A DNA stretch of 64,000 nucleotides, from NCBI GenBank assembly GCA_024349245.1, contig JALDNG010000022.1, positions 11,277,001 through 11,341,000 of the forward strand, in the 5' to 3' direction. Below are positions 15,440 to 26,949 of the stretch, one piece after another (the first letter of the stretch is position 1; the number at the start of each line of letters is the position of its first letter). Origin of the DNA: Neodontobutis hainanensis. Its lineage: Eukaryota > Chordata > Actinopteri > Gobiiformes > Odontobutidae. Both the position numbers and the translations under genes were made by a program. The notes below the pieces were generated by a model. It was given only the letters and a program-made list of their open reading frames with translations, did not search any database and was not told the origin of the DNA.

Positions 15440-15760
15440 TTGTGATGTTGCACATGAAGCGCAGTCTGTCGTGTGTGATGTCGTTGTGTTTTCTGGACTG
15501 GAAGGAGTCAAGAAGGCAGCAGTGAACATCAAGAGCGATGTAACAGAGAGGGGAATGGCACAGGTCATAAAAAGGTTACAGCAGCAGTTCTGACTTTCAT
15601 TGTGACGCTAAATGCCTGGAGGATTTCCTCAGCCGCTCAACAAAGATGCACATCTCGGCGAAACTAGGCCACAAAGTCAGCCATTACAGTCGGAGCCAGC
15701 TTGGACTGAGAAACACCCGCTGCACTGTTGCCTACTGATCCTAGACCTCTGGACACAGCC
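15440..15760. promoter_or_regulatory. Candidate conserved noncoding element
   Basis: A GC-richer, non-repetitive block with no convincing open frame, set between AT-rich flanks. The function is unknown and the regulatory label is inferred from composition only. Confidence 0.2.
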
Positions 15761-17676
15761 TCAGACTGAGTGCCTTTAGTGAGGCTAGAGCAAACACTGT
15801 GGCAAATACAGGTTCAAAATGTAGCCTTATGCTATACATAAGGAGACTGAGGAAACAAAAATGCACAAAAAAACTGTTCAGTTGGGTACATTTTTTAGGT
15901 TAGTATTGTTTTAAAATATAAGAGAAGTGCAGAATATAATATTATAATAGGAATATAAAAAAACACACACAAAGATAGACACCTTATATTAATTACACTT
16001 TATTAAACATTAATTACAATTTAGTAAATACTTAATTCATAATGAGTTAGATGATGTATAATCATTTAAAAGAAATGACAGTAATTAAAATAAACAGTAT
16101 TTTTCTTGATTAAAATGTTATAAAGTGATGAGATTTTGTGTCAGAATAAAATTAGGATAATACATTATGTTGTAATGCTTAGCAAATGCTTAGTGTTTAA
16201 TTTGGTTAAGTGTGATCCTAAACATGATGAAGTGAACATGATGGGATATAACAGATCATCTATTTTATAATAACACATTAAGAAAGAAATATGTGTTGTT
16301 ATTATATGTGTAAATGTAAATGGGCCTAAATTATTTTATCATACTCCTCTTATAGTTTGTACAAACACTAGTCTAATTACAAAACAAAACTAAATAAAGA
16401 CAAATCTAAACTGTAAATATAAAATACCTAAAATAATTATCTTGTTAATATCTTGTTAATTTTCATTATTTATTTATTTATGAAGTAATTCAGTATTTTA
16501 AATGGTTGCTGAGTTATGCTCTAGATAATGGGTCGCCTACTAAATAGATTTTCCACGTTTCCGTTTTTATTCAAGTGCCTCGTTTTAGAATTTAGCACAT
16601 TTCAGACTTCTGAATATTACAGTAAACAGTATTTAAAGAACATTGTAATAATCATTTCTGAAAAAACATAAAAAAGAACATTTCTGTGACGGAGACTAAC
16701 TTACAGAACACACATCCAGAACAGAACATATGACATCTAACCAGGGACTGCAGAGATTTAAGAAGCGTAATAATCTGATCCACAAGTACATGTCTCTGAA
16801 GAGAAGCCGGGACCAGGCCCAAGAACGCGGCTGAATAAATGGCCAAAGGTTTTACAGCCTGCGATAAACATAGTCTGCTCAAAACATAAAACTAACATTA
16901 TAAAGGGCCATTAAGATTCGAATGAGATAATATAGCATGAACCACAGTCAAATGCATCAAGTAGAGCAAATTTCTGGATTGAGACTCATAAAGAGCTGGT
17001 TTCATTACTTGTTAAATGTACTGGGGTTGTTCCAGCATGGTTTTCAATAAACTCGGAGCAAAATGTTTGAGCAATGAGAGTTAGCAGAGTGTAAAATTAG
17101 TTTCTGTTTTGCACTCGGGTTGGCTTGATATTAATGGAAATCTAAAAACCTCATGAAATATTTAAAGTGGTGCTCAACAAGAAAACTTACATGAGTTTGG
17201 GTTTTTTAGGTAGGAATGGATTTTACCATCAGCCTGACTGCATGTTTTTTTTTTGTTTTGTTTTTTTCAGTTCTCAAACTAGATTAACTAAATAAATAAA
17301 TATGTTATCTATGAGGAATGCTACATTTCCTCCCCATTTAGTTTTAAATCTGTACATTTTACACAAATAAATAGAATATTACATGAGTGTTCAAGGTAAG
17401 GTGCATGATTTAAAATAGGAAAAAAAGATAGAATTTATTTTCTAAAGATATAGACTGATGTTTTGGAAACACCGGGTGACTGAGTGAGATGGTGTCAATT
17501 TAGTGAGGCATCTTTTCTTTTTTTTTATTCTTTTTTTAAAAAAAATAAATAAATAAAATCCATCACTTACAGGAGAAAAAAATTGAAATTTTTTGAAGTA
17601 AGTAGGGGGATTTTTTTTTTTTGTTTGGGTAGTTTGGAAAAGCAGACAGGAGCAACAGCTGTACTGTAATTTAAAA

Positions 17677-17935
17677 ATGAGCACCCATGTAGACTTTTTA
17701 AGTGGGAGACTGGCCCAAAGGCTGCACTTTCTTCGCTGGCTCAGGTTGTTTGGTGTGAGCAGTGCAGTCATGTGGGAGTTTTACACAGCTGTACGAGAAA
17801 GTATAATCAGATATGGAATGTCAGCATGTTTTGGTTTTATCACTGTTCAGCAGAAATCTAAACTGGAAAACTTAGTAGAAGTATGTAAATGTAAAGCTGT
17901 GGTGGTTGGTGGTGATGTTAGATGGGTGGGCTGAC
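17677..17935 (+). pseudogene. LINE reverse-transcriptase C-terminal remnant
   Basis: Translation gives RLAQRLHFLRWLRLFG, then MWEFYTAVRESIIRYGM, then TVQQKSKLENLV. This resembles the conserved region after the reverse-transcriptase core of fish non-LTR retrotransposons (pattern QQRLHFLRxLRxFGV, FYRAVIESILxYG, LTVQQKxKL). The rest of the element is not recognisable, so it is a short dead fragment. The clade cannot be fixed from this piece. Confidence 0.7.
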
Positions 17936-19379
17936 AGATGCATTATCAATAGTTCACACTAAAACACGTTTGGGACATTAACATCAAACAAGTGCTCAAC
18001 AAAACTAAAACGTACCAGAATAACACCAAATACACTTCAAAAATGAATAAATGATAAATGATAAAAATTTTTAGAATATTTTAGTGCAACAGTTTTATCA
18101 CTAAATCAAAGATGGCAAAAGCATTAGAGGAGGTAACGACATCAGTCTTGTAAAAAATACAATTTCAATGGAGCTCAACCTTTCTGATGCTATCATGCTA
18201 ATATTGTGCAAACAAATAATGCTAATAATAATTAAATTATATGACAATCTCCTGCTCTTTCTGTCACGTCTCTCCCCTCACTCTCTCTCAAAAGCACAGT
18301 ACAGCCTATGTTCCTCTGTACATGTCTTTGTTTCTCCAACATTCAAGCCTCTCAGCTTAACTAATTTAGCCCCAACAGTTGATAATGCAAGGGGGCGGGC
18401 CTTCACACCTGTCAATCACTGAATCAGAAAGATTGTTGGTGCTGAGACATGTGGGACTCCTTTGTTTTGTTTTTGTTTTTTGTGACAATTAAGAGATATT
18501 AGTGCTATCTATGTTCTAATATCTTCCACCAAAATTCAGAAACATAAATATCTTTGTAACAAACAATAGCCTAAATAACAGGAGGAGCTAAACCCACCTA
18601 GCTCATTGATACCAGCCAGTAAAGGTAATGGGCATGATTATCCTTCCCTATACAGTCCACATATGAAGGAAAGTGTTCAGGCTGGCTCACAGGATCTTTA
18701 AATGACTTTTCACATATTTTATTCCCTGAGTCTGAGCAGCTTCCCTCAGGTTGATGCTACAGAGCTTACAGCCGTAAAACACTCATTAGCAGCCTTTTAT
18801 AAAAAAAAATCTATGTCATTGCTCCTAACAGTCACCTACTGTAGAAATATATTTTCCCCTGTCATAGAGTATAGAGTATCTCGTAGACCCTCTTTCTCAA
18901 AATATTGAACTGTCTCTATAATAATAAACCAAACTAAATGTAAAATACATAAAAAGTGTTTAATTTTTAAGTGTAAATTTTATCTTGGGTAAAACACAGA
19001 TTGGGTGTTTTTTAAAGATTTTTATTCCAAGTAACAGGCAGCACCACAGTGTCTTAAAACCTCTGTTAAAGTAATAATCGTATGCATTAGAGCAGAGTTT
19101 GTTGTGACAGTTTGGGAACTCAACAAGAATAAACCCCCGGATCTCCTAAACAAATGAGACTGAAGATGAGGAGAGCCACTGTAATAGGCCTCTTGTTTGT
19201 TTGAGATTAAACTCTGGAACTAATTCAAATAGAAAACAAAGAAAAACATGGATGGATTATTAAATGTAACATACTGAGGGCACTTGGTTTGTGGTTATTT
19301 TCTGTTTGAATAAAAGTCATGGATGGCCGTTTTTATTGTGTGACATTTTTTCTGTGTTCCTGCAGTTTAATTTAATTTG

Positions 19380-19865
19380 ATGAGACAATAATTGGCCGGA
19401 CAGACTAATCACTCTCTGAGGTGTAAGCCGGTCCTTCAGTGTCCTGACACCTTGCAGAGTGAGAGAGCTGTCATGAATACAATCTGTGAAAGCTTGGGGG
19501 TCCCACAGCAACCCATCAGGAGTTCACAGTGGGAGTTTGTCACCTGCTCGTTTGGCAAAAATCTTCCTCGGAGTGGCCCTGTCGCTTTGTTCTGTTTCGC
19601 ACTAATTGGATTTAATGAGCGATTGAACAACACAGCACTGCCTGATCGAATCAAATGGCTACTGTCCGCTGAGCTTAAGCTGGGTCACTGCTTCGTAATG
19701 CGTCCAGGAGCCACCTCTTTTGCGGGACCACCTTCAGGAGCCTGCTCACACATTCCTGCCTTCCCTCATGTCCTGTCTGTTCCCCACACTGTCCAGTCTG
19801 TCACATCCGAGCCCCTGCCCACACTCACTGCCCCAAACAGAGCGGGTATAGCACTCTCCCAGGAC
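19380..19865. promoter_or_regulatory. Candidate conserved noncoding element (enhancer-like)
   Basis: A GC-richer island beginning at an AATTTGATGAGACAATAATTGG homeodomain-type cluster (19,376-19,396) and containing CACTAATTGGATTTAATGAG. It also holds the longest open frame of the gene-poor region (158 codons, 19,392-19,868). That frame has no recognisable domain, splice context or codon pattern, and an opposite-strand frame overlaps it. I read it as regulatory rather than coding. Confidence 0.35.
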
Positions 19866-20929
19866 TGACTAGTGTTTGGAAAAAAAAGTATTTTCTCAAG
19901 TTAGTTGTCGAGCCTGGGGTGAGCTCGCAGCCTGAAGTCACAGTTGGGATTGTGATGTTGCTTATGCTTTTTGAAATTCTTTATTATACCATGACTATCC
20001 AAAATTGTAATCGTTTTTGTACAGTATAAATGTTGCCTGTGTAAATAAAGCATCTGCCAACACTTCATAAAATGTATTTATTTAAATATATAATTGACAT
20101 GAGTATATAATTATGATATTTATTTAAACATTACTTACATTGTGGTGATTATTTATGAATAAAGGTACTCAAATAATTTCTAATAGTGTGTAGCTATTAC
20201 AAAGTTTTACCCATTTTTCTTTAGGTTATTAGAAACTCCTTCTTTTTCTTATTATACAGCAATAGCACAACAGAGACTGCAGACCTGATGTTAAATCTGA
20301 TGGATGATACTAAAATATTGAAAAGTTGATAAATAAAAATTTTAAGCAAAATTAAGTAAATGCTTTTGGAAAATAATTTAGTGGCTAAAATTTCCTGAGG
20401 AATTGTGTAAATGCAAAATATTTCAATTGGGCCAAAAAAAAAGAAAGACCTACAAATAATGTCTAATTATATTAAGCAATTCAGTTTACTATACTAATGA
20501 ATATTCATATTGTTAAGGTAATGTATTTCTCACTTCTATAACTTTATAGTATTCTATCTAGAGTGTATTTCATACTAAGTTTAAACATAAAGTATATGGA
20601 GTTGCTTACTGAATAGCTATCACCTAATATTGTTCCAAATGTTCCCTTTGCTTTGAGGACCAGTGTAAAACAGTACATTTTATAATCTACAAGTAATGTC
20701 CAAGTCTGGTTTCAACTAACAATTAATGCATTGGACAAGTTCATTTATATATATATATATAAGTTTATTTAAATATAAAACCCGTCTGCGGTGTGTGTGC
20801 CATTTAATCCATGTTTCCATTTTCCCATGATTCCTTGGCTTGATCCCTGTAATGAGCCCCTGCAGAGCGTTGACACAGTGCTACACATCACTGATCAAGC
20901 CTCAGTTTGTTCTTATCTTTATAGTCACT

Positions 20930-21215
20930 TTAAAGCTTTGTTTTCATTCCCAGATTCCAAAGGTAAAGGATTATCCCTTCCAGCGGGATGATTAAAGATT
21001 TACAAGTTCAACAAGGGAGCTGTAAGCATCACGGCATTGCGAAGCAGACGGTTTACACCCTCCGCAGAGTGACGGTTAAACTGAGAGACTTTTTTCGGCC
21101 AAAGCTGTTCCACAACTTCTAATGGCAAAAGCAGCTTAATTAATGGGTCAAAGGAGAAAGGGCTAGAAACCTGTTGGGGTTGATCCAGGGTTCTTAGGGC
21201 TATGTGGGAACACTT
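20930..21215. promoter_or_regulatory. Candidate conserved noncoding element
   Basis: Contains two facing GATTA-type sites within about 35 bp (AAAGGATTATCCC, then GGGATGATTAAAG), as in OTX/PITX binding sites. About 135 bp later comes CTTAATTAATGGGTCAAAGG. The block is GC-richer than its flanks and lacks a credible protein. The assignment is inference. Confidence 0.35.
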
Positions 21216-21574
21216 ACACATATATGGTATTTAATGCTCCTCCATCTTTCCATCTACAGGGCCTGTATGTGCATGTGCATATTCTATTAGCGTGTGTATT
21301 GTGTAAAATATGTTTTAATGATTATTCTTTTTAAATTTAACAGGTTTAAAATAAAATTGAGATGTCTATAGATTGCACAAAACTACAACAAAAAGTTAAT
21401 AAAGTGACCAAAATTACTCAACCTTGTACATATTACATTTGGAGACAAAAAGCATATTGCAAGCAAAATTTTATATTTTTGTAAATGTGTTAAAAAATAA
21501 ATCATTGTTTCAAATATTAGATAGTTAAACTTATTTTTTAATATTGTAAACATTTTAGAGTTTAGTTTGTAATT

Positions 21575-21660
21575 GTACTTTTTAATTAATAATAATAATA
21601 ATAATCTTTATTTTTATATAGCGCTTTTCCACCTACTCTAGTAGGCACTCAAAGTGCTTA
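21575..21660 (+). repeat. AAT microsatellite plus fish repeat tail
   Basis: A run of about seven AAT units is followed by CTTTATTTTTATATAGCG, CTTTTCCACCTACTC, TAGTAGGCACTCAAAG and TGCTTA. These words recur at the end of a dispersed teleost repeat. Only the tail is present. Confidence 0.5.
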
Positions 21661-22329
21661 GTGTCATTTGTTTGCTAATAAAACAGTAAAATTATAAAAC
21701 ATTATTTAAATTAATAATAATTGAAAGGAGAAAATGCATCATAATTTCTGCTTTATGCAAATCAAATAAAAAAAAATCATTCTTCATGCCACAGACTGAA
21801 ACTGATTTAATATGAAGGGCAAAGTTAAATGCATGCAAACTGATAAGTTCAAATGTTATCTGACACTGTGTTTAATTATTCAAAACCTCATATCCAAGTA
21901 TGTCAGAGTAATTCAACAATGGTCATAATTACTTATTTTTTTATTCAGTAGTAAAAGCTAAGCCTATGACCGTGCCTTGTGGAGATGAAACAGTGGAACA
22001 TGTAACAAAAGTAAGCACAACACGCATGGCCATATGCTCCCATCTTTAAACTATGCTCCATTTCCTGCTCTGCTCATAACCTCTACAGCATCTTCCATGT
22101 AAAATTTGTGGTCACTATGAATCTTTAATGTGCATGGCAGCTGTGTGTAAAAGCACTGAAAGTCAGACAAATTTATTTTAAAAAGCATGGCCATATTACA
22201 CTATTTTCAAACAGCTAAAGATATTTGTGTCATATATAAATCTGTCTGAATGTAGGATAAAAACAGAACCCTGGAGCCTAACTCTCTGCCGCCTCTCTCT
22301 CTCTCTCACTCCCTGAGCAGTTTTTTTTT

Positions 22330-22640
22330 TCTCCTCTGTGTTTTCTGCTTTCAGTGCTCATCCTCCCTCCCCAAGTTTGCCCAATTCCCGTTTGGTTCAG
22401 CGGCAGGGCACTAGGTCATGCCACTGGCTTGATTTTCACACTGTTCCCTCTACTGAACACCACGTCAAGTTAATCAGGGTTAACAATTGCGGCGGTGCCT
22501 TGCTGAGCAGGGCTCCCATCGGCTTAGCGTGGCCTGGGCCTGCTCATACAGATGGGCTCCAACATAATCTGGGAGCAGAAGGGCCTATGAGGGTGGAGGT
22601 TGGTGTGGCTGGATGGTTGTGTGGGCGGATGAGTGGACCA
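22330..22640. promoter_or_regulatory. Candidate conserved noncoding element
   Basis: A GC-rich block after a CT-rich run, containing CAAGTTAATCAGGGTTAACA (two GTTAA half-sites) and CAATTGCGGCGG. The 101-codon frame within it matches nothing I know. It could be an enhancer or an unannotated promoter. The evidence is compositional. Confidence 0.3.
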
Positions 22641-24379
22641 TGACAAATACAACAGAGACAAAGGACAACATTTGTAAAGACTATTACACACAACAAAAAG
22701 ATTCTGTAATTTTAATTCTAATACATAGTATTTTAGATAGTCCTCATTTCAGATTTCTCTTCTTTTCGCATTTTTATTTTTTTCTATAGAAAACAAGTTG
22801 GAATTAGCCAGTAAATATTACACCACAGCATAACACAAGATAAGAACAGTATTTTTTAATAATCCACACCTAACATTTGGAGATCACTGAAATGTAATGA
22901 GCTTTTTTATTTAGGGCACTTTATTTAGTCACATCAATAATTTTATTTTAAATCTACTTTTAAAGATAAGTTTTGTTAAGATAAATTGTTAGGTGATACA
23001 ATTTTTTTTTACTTTTTTTTTGTTTTATACTACAAGCCTGTGCAGGTGCAACAGGAGGTAAGGAAGGTGTATCCCACTTCTTTTGCTGAAATAAGATATA
23101 TCATCATAAATAATAGTATTTGTTTTGATTTTCATTTTGGATCAGAAAAAACAAAACAAAAAAAAAACAATAAATTCATTCTTTTTATGTCTACAGTCTT
23201 GATTAATAAGTGTGCAGAGGTGCTACAAGTACTTAAGCATTAACAATCCTTTATGTGCAGATTTGGCCACACAGGCCAACACTTGAAAAATAACAAGTGC
23301 AATGTCAGGAGTCACTGAGAAAGTTTACACATTTTAAATCCACAAAAGACAAAGTATATGATTTTTTTAATGATTAAAGGGAGTGTGGGCTTGTTGGAGG
23401 AAAACCTTGATTTCTGGAGATGAGAGATGCATGACCCATTTGGCAAAAGAGAACACTGTGCAATAGCAGCTGGCTATGGCTTGCACAGCACAACCCAGGG
23501 TGCCCTAGCTATAGGCTGTAGCTATAGCCTTAATTATACATTCACTCAGAAGTGTTACACAATTACGCAGCACTGTGAAGACCATGTCTGACAAATAACC
23601 GAACTAGGCTTCTCTAATGACGTTTTCAACTAAAACTAGACTGAAGTACCTCTTATGGTGTGGCACTATACTGTATGGTTTGCTTGCATTTGAGCCTGTC
23701 TTAAGCATCCTGTAGACTCAACCCAAGCACTCTGCATCTCTTTTCCCGCCACAACAGTTTTGCCTTTGAGATGTGGCACCTCGCCAGAGTGACCCATGTA
23801 TTATTAATGTGGGATTCAAGTGCTATGCATGCAAGGACACTCACAGACTTTCACAGGTTTCCTTCGCTGCCACAGTTTTGATTTGACGGTGGCAAGAGCG
23901 TTTTTGCAAAACATTAGGACTCTGTGACACCAGTCCTGCCCCTAAATATTTTATGATGCTTGACAGCTCAAAGGCTCAGAAGTTCAGTCTTGAAAGCACT
24001 TCTATCCATTTATTACCCATCTCAACCAGCCTCATGAAAGACTTATAATGACCAAGTCGAAGGTAACGTATTATTCTTAAACTGCAAAGATGTTCCATAA
24101 TCAATGTAGGGGTCTTGTGAAAAGGTAAAGAAAAGGTGAGAAAAGGTTTATGGGATGCAACTTGTATTAAATATGTAAGCCTGTCATAGTTGCAGTGGCC
24201 ATGTGCACCACACAGCTCACATCTCCATGAAGTTGGTTAGGGTCAATTAACGATAAACCCTTAAAAAAAAGTCCAATAAAACTATCACTTGCTCTCGTTG
24301 CCCTCCCAAAAAAATGCAGTTCGCCCAGAGTTCATGTGTCGTTTATCATTAAATTTGGCTGTATATGCTAAGTATTACG

Positions 24380-24830
24380 GCCTATGATGGGTGGGGGAAA
24401 GGAGGAGGGAAAAGGCCAAACTTACCCGACAACTACTGCAGATATGAAACACGACGTGACCCTGATTCGCAGGGTCACTGTTCGGTCAGACCGCCGCTGT
24501 AGGCCAAATGTGGGTGTTTGTGTGAAAGCAGTGATGGTGAGGGGGAATCAAGTTCAACGCAGAAAATACCCAAAATATCTCTGTGACTGGCTCTGTGTCA
24601 TAACATTTGCGCATCCACCCCGCCCAAACGCAAAATGAGTTCAAATAGAGTTCACAGAGGCCACGCCCCCCTCGCCAACACATCATCAGGCAGATGACAT
24701 GGCATCATTAGACCCAAAACACCAAACATTGTCCTGGTTAGGGATTCTGAGGTTGCAGCGACACCCAATGGGACGCATCGACACAATACTTTGAAAAAGC
24801 TCATTTCACCGTTACACTGACCTGGACCAA
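24380..24830. promoter_or_regulatory. Candidate conserved noncoding element with perfect inverted repeat
   Basis: A GC-richer island flanked on the right by very AT-rich DNA. Positions 24,456-24,478 form a perfect inverted repeat, GTGACCCTG and CAGGGTCAC around ATTCG. The halves contain TGACCC and GGGTCA, close to nuclear-receptor half-sites in everted order. Function is not demonstrated. Confidence 0.3.
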
Positions 24831-25339
24831 AATGGAAAAATTCAAAATTCAAAATTTTTAAATAATAATTATCTATTTTAATAATTGTAATAATTGTTTT
24901 TACAGTATTAATATCAATTACTTAAATTAATTAATAAATACATTACTATTGCAATCCAAATGGTAACAAATTCAAGCCTATACATTTTTTTTATTATAAT
25001 GCTTAATTACTAGTTGCAGTAATAATAAACCTGAATATCTTTTTAAAGTTTCAGTTAAAAAAATAATTAATTGCCACTGCAGATTTTTGAAAACTAACAA
25101 ATTAGAAATTTATAATTAAAACATTGTTCTTAAAATTAAATGTTCACAGTAATAAAACATTTTTTTATATACAATATGTAGATATTAATGGCTAAAAAAG
25201 CCTCAAAAAATTATCCAATTATCCTGTCTTCAGATTTTATAACTGAAGAAACAAAATAGTAAATACATTATTTCAATTTAAAACAACTCTTAATTCCATT
25301 TAGGTTTTCATATAACTTGAGGCTAACTGAACAGAAATT

Positions 25340-25480
25340 GGTCATCGAGCATTGAAATTCAAAGCTCCATCTGATTGGAATAATTTATCCTGCTCACTCA
25401 GATCCATCACCTCTGTACATGATTTTAAGCAATCTTTATTTTACCTCCTGCTCCTGTTTTTGACTGCACTAAACTACCAT
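25340..25480 (+). pseudogene. LINE ORF2 C-terminal end remnant
   Basis: Translation reads HRALKFKAPSDWNNLSCSLR, then SITSVHDFKQSLFYLLL. This matches the typical end of CR1/L2/Rex-type fish LINE proteins (FKAPSxWNxLPxxLR, FKxxLxxYL). The upstream part is missing. Sequence after 25,480 (to about 25,800) may be its 3' region but is not recognisable. Confidence 0.7.
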
Positions 25481-26363
25481 ATTCTACTTCCAAATGTAAT
25501 GTTCTTGCCACGCCCCCTTAATGCTGTTCCGTATGTTTCTGTGTATGGGAGTATGGGTGTACTGATTTTAACATCAATGCATGTATGTTTGGAATACAGT
25601 ATGTATTCCATCTGTTGTGGGAGGAGTGACTTATAAGGGGTTGAAGAGACTTTGAGAGGTTTTGAATGTTGGTGTGAATGCTTTCTACTGTTAGTGTCTT
25701 TATGTACTTTATTTCTGTTATCTGTATCCATTGTTTGTTTGTAAAGGACCCTCTCAAAAACAAGATCAAACATCTCCTTCAAATAAATTTATCAACAAAA
25801 ATACTGCTGCTGAAGGATGATTTATATAGGACACCAACTGTTTCAGAAAAAAAACTGTAAATACAGAGTAATTTAAGTTAGAATTAGATATGTATAAGCT
25901 GATATCTCAATAATATACTTATATGTTCTTCAGTTGTGTGTGAAAAAACGTTACATTGCAAATATAAACTGCAATTTATGATTTTTTTATTTTTATTTTT
26001 ATTTCTTGATTAAAACCCTCTTATTATGCATAAATACATTTAACTTGTATGTTACTACCAAGAATAAAAACCTTGAAAAAACAATACAAAAGATAAAATA
26101 CATTAACTGATAACTTATTAACTAATAAATAAATAAAAAGCCAAGTTAACGTTAAAGTTGAGGTGCTCTTCCTATAAAGTCAGAAATTGTGTAATAATTC
26201 TCTTATAGATCAAATATATGTGGCAGGATAATTTTTCTGAAATTGACAGACCATTTATAAAAAAGAATATAAATAAATTAACTTCTAATCGTTATTACCA
26301 TTTAAATCGTACAGTAAATTCACTCCAGTATATTTTGGCTAATTTCAGATCAAAGAGTGTGAG

Positions 26364-26376
26364 TGCCCCCAAGTGG
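26364..26376 (-). promoter_or_regulatory. CTCF-like motif
   Basis: The minus-strand reading is CCACTTGGGGGCA, one mismatch from the CTCF core CCASYAGRKGGC. It lies in AT-rich DNA between the gene-poor region and the first gene, and has the same orientation as the site at 14,068. Confidence 0.35.
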
Positions 26377-26752
26377 TGAACATCTATTTTTGCAATCTTT
26401 TTTCCCAAAAAAACATCAAACATGCGCCAAATAATTGACAATGGAAGAATCAGAGATTAACCAACCACCTCATTATTGTAGTGTTCAATAACTGCATAAT
26501 TAAACACACTCCTGTATTATTGCTGTGTGTTGCACCAGAATGCAATGTGCATCACTAGAATATAGCACATCCTCAAGGGTTGTCAGCTCAGACAATATTC
26601 AAGCTCTTCTGTTAGTGTAACACTGACAGTGTCAGATATAGCACAATAAAGACAAGTATATAAATTTAGTTGCGTTATGGTGCTGTAATTCCTATTGTTA
26701 AAGTTTATACTTAGTAAACAGTCAGTATTAAAATGTATGACTACATACATTT

Positions 26753-26758
26753 TAATTT
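26753..26758 (-). terminator. Poly(A) signal of the MFSD8-like gene
   Basis: ATTAAA on the minus strand, about 190 bases past the stop codon. It is the best-placed signal for this gene. No minus-strand AATAAA was seen nearer. Confidence 0.4.
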
Positions 26759-26949
26759 ATACAATACAATTTGTTATTTTATGCAATTTATGCAATTGAA
26801 CCAGACAAAAGACATGATCTGTTTGAAGGATTTCCATGGGAAACATACAGAGTGCCTCCATGCTCAAAGGTAAAGGATAGGTCCAGAATTTGATAAAGCA
26901 CTTAGAAAGGGATGATGAGCTTTCTCTCACTGTCCCATCTGAAAGAAGG

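Larger units (their letters stand above)
13501..17670. other. Gene-free stretch with minor repeat debris
   Basis: No coding exon is supportable. A second possible fragment of the 13.3-kb repeat type lies at about 13,935-14,050 (CATCACAGGGTCACA then CACACATTCACATTCACA). A strong CTCF-like core lies at 14,068-14,080. A GC-richer island lies at about 15,440-15,760. The part from 15,830 to 16,650 is very AT-rich with no recognisable content. Confidence 0.5.
17936..25330. other. Gene-free stretch with candidate enhancer islands
   Basis: No spliced or single-exon gene is supportable. The stretch alternates very AT-rich DNA (for example 20,000-20,760 and 24,840-25,330) with GC-richer islands at about 19,380-19,860, 20,930-21,215, 22,330-22,640 and 24,380-24,830, listed separately. 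A short AT dinucleotide run lies at 20,748-20,761. Confidence 0.5.
25480..26949. other. AT-rich gene-free stretch downstream of the MFSD8-like gene
   Basis: Very AT-rich, with no coding exon. A CTCF-like core lies at 26,364-26,376. The part from 26,949 down to about 26,735 is the probable 3' UTR of the minus-strand transporter gene, with an ATTAAA signal at 26,753-26,758. Confidence 0.5.
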
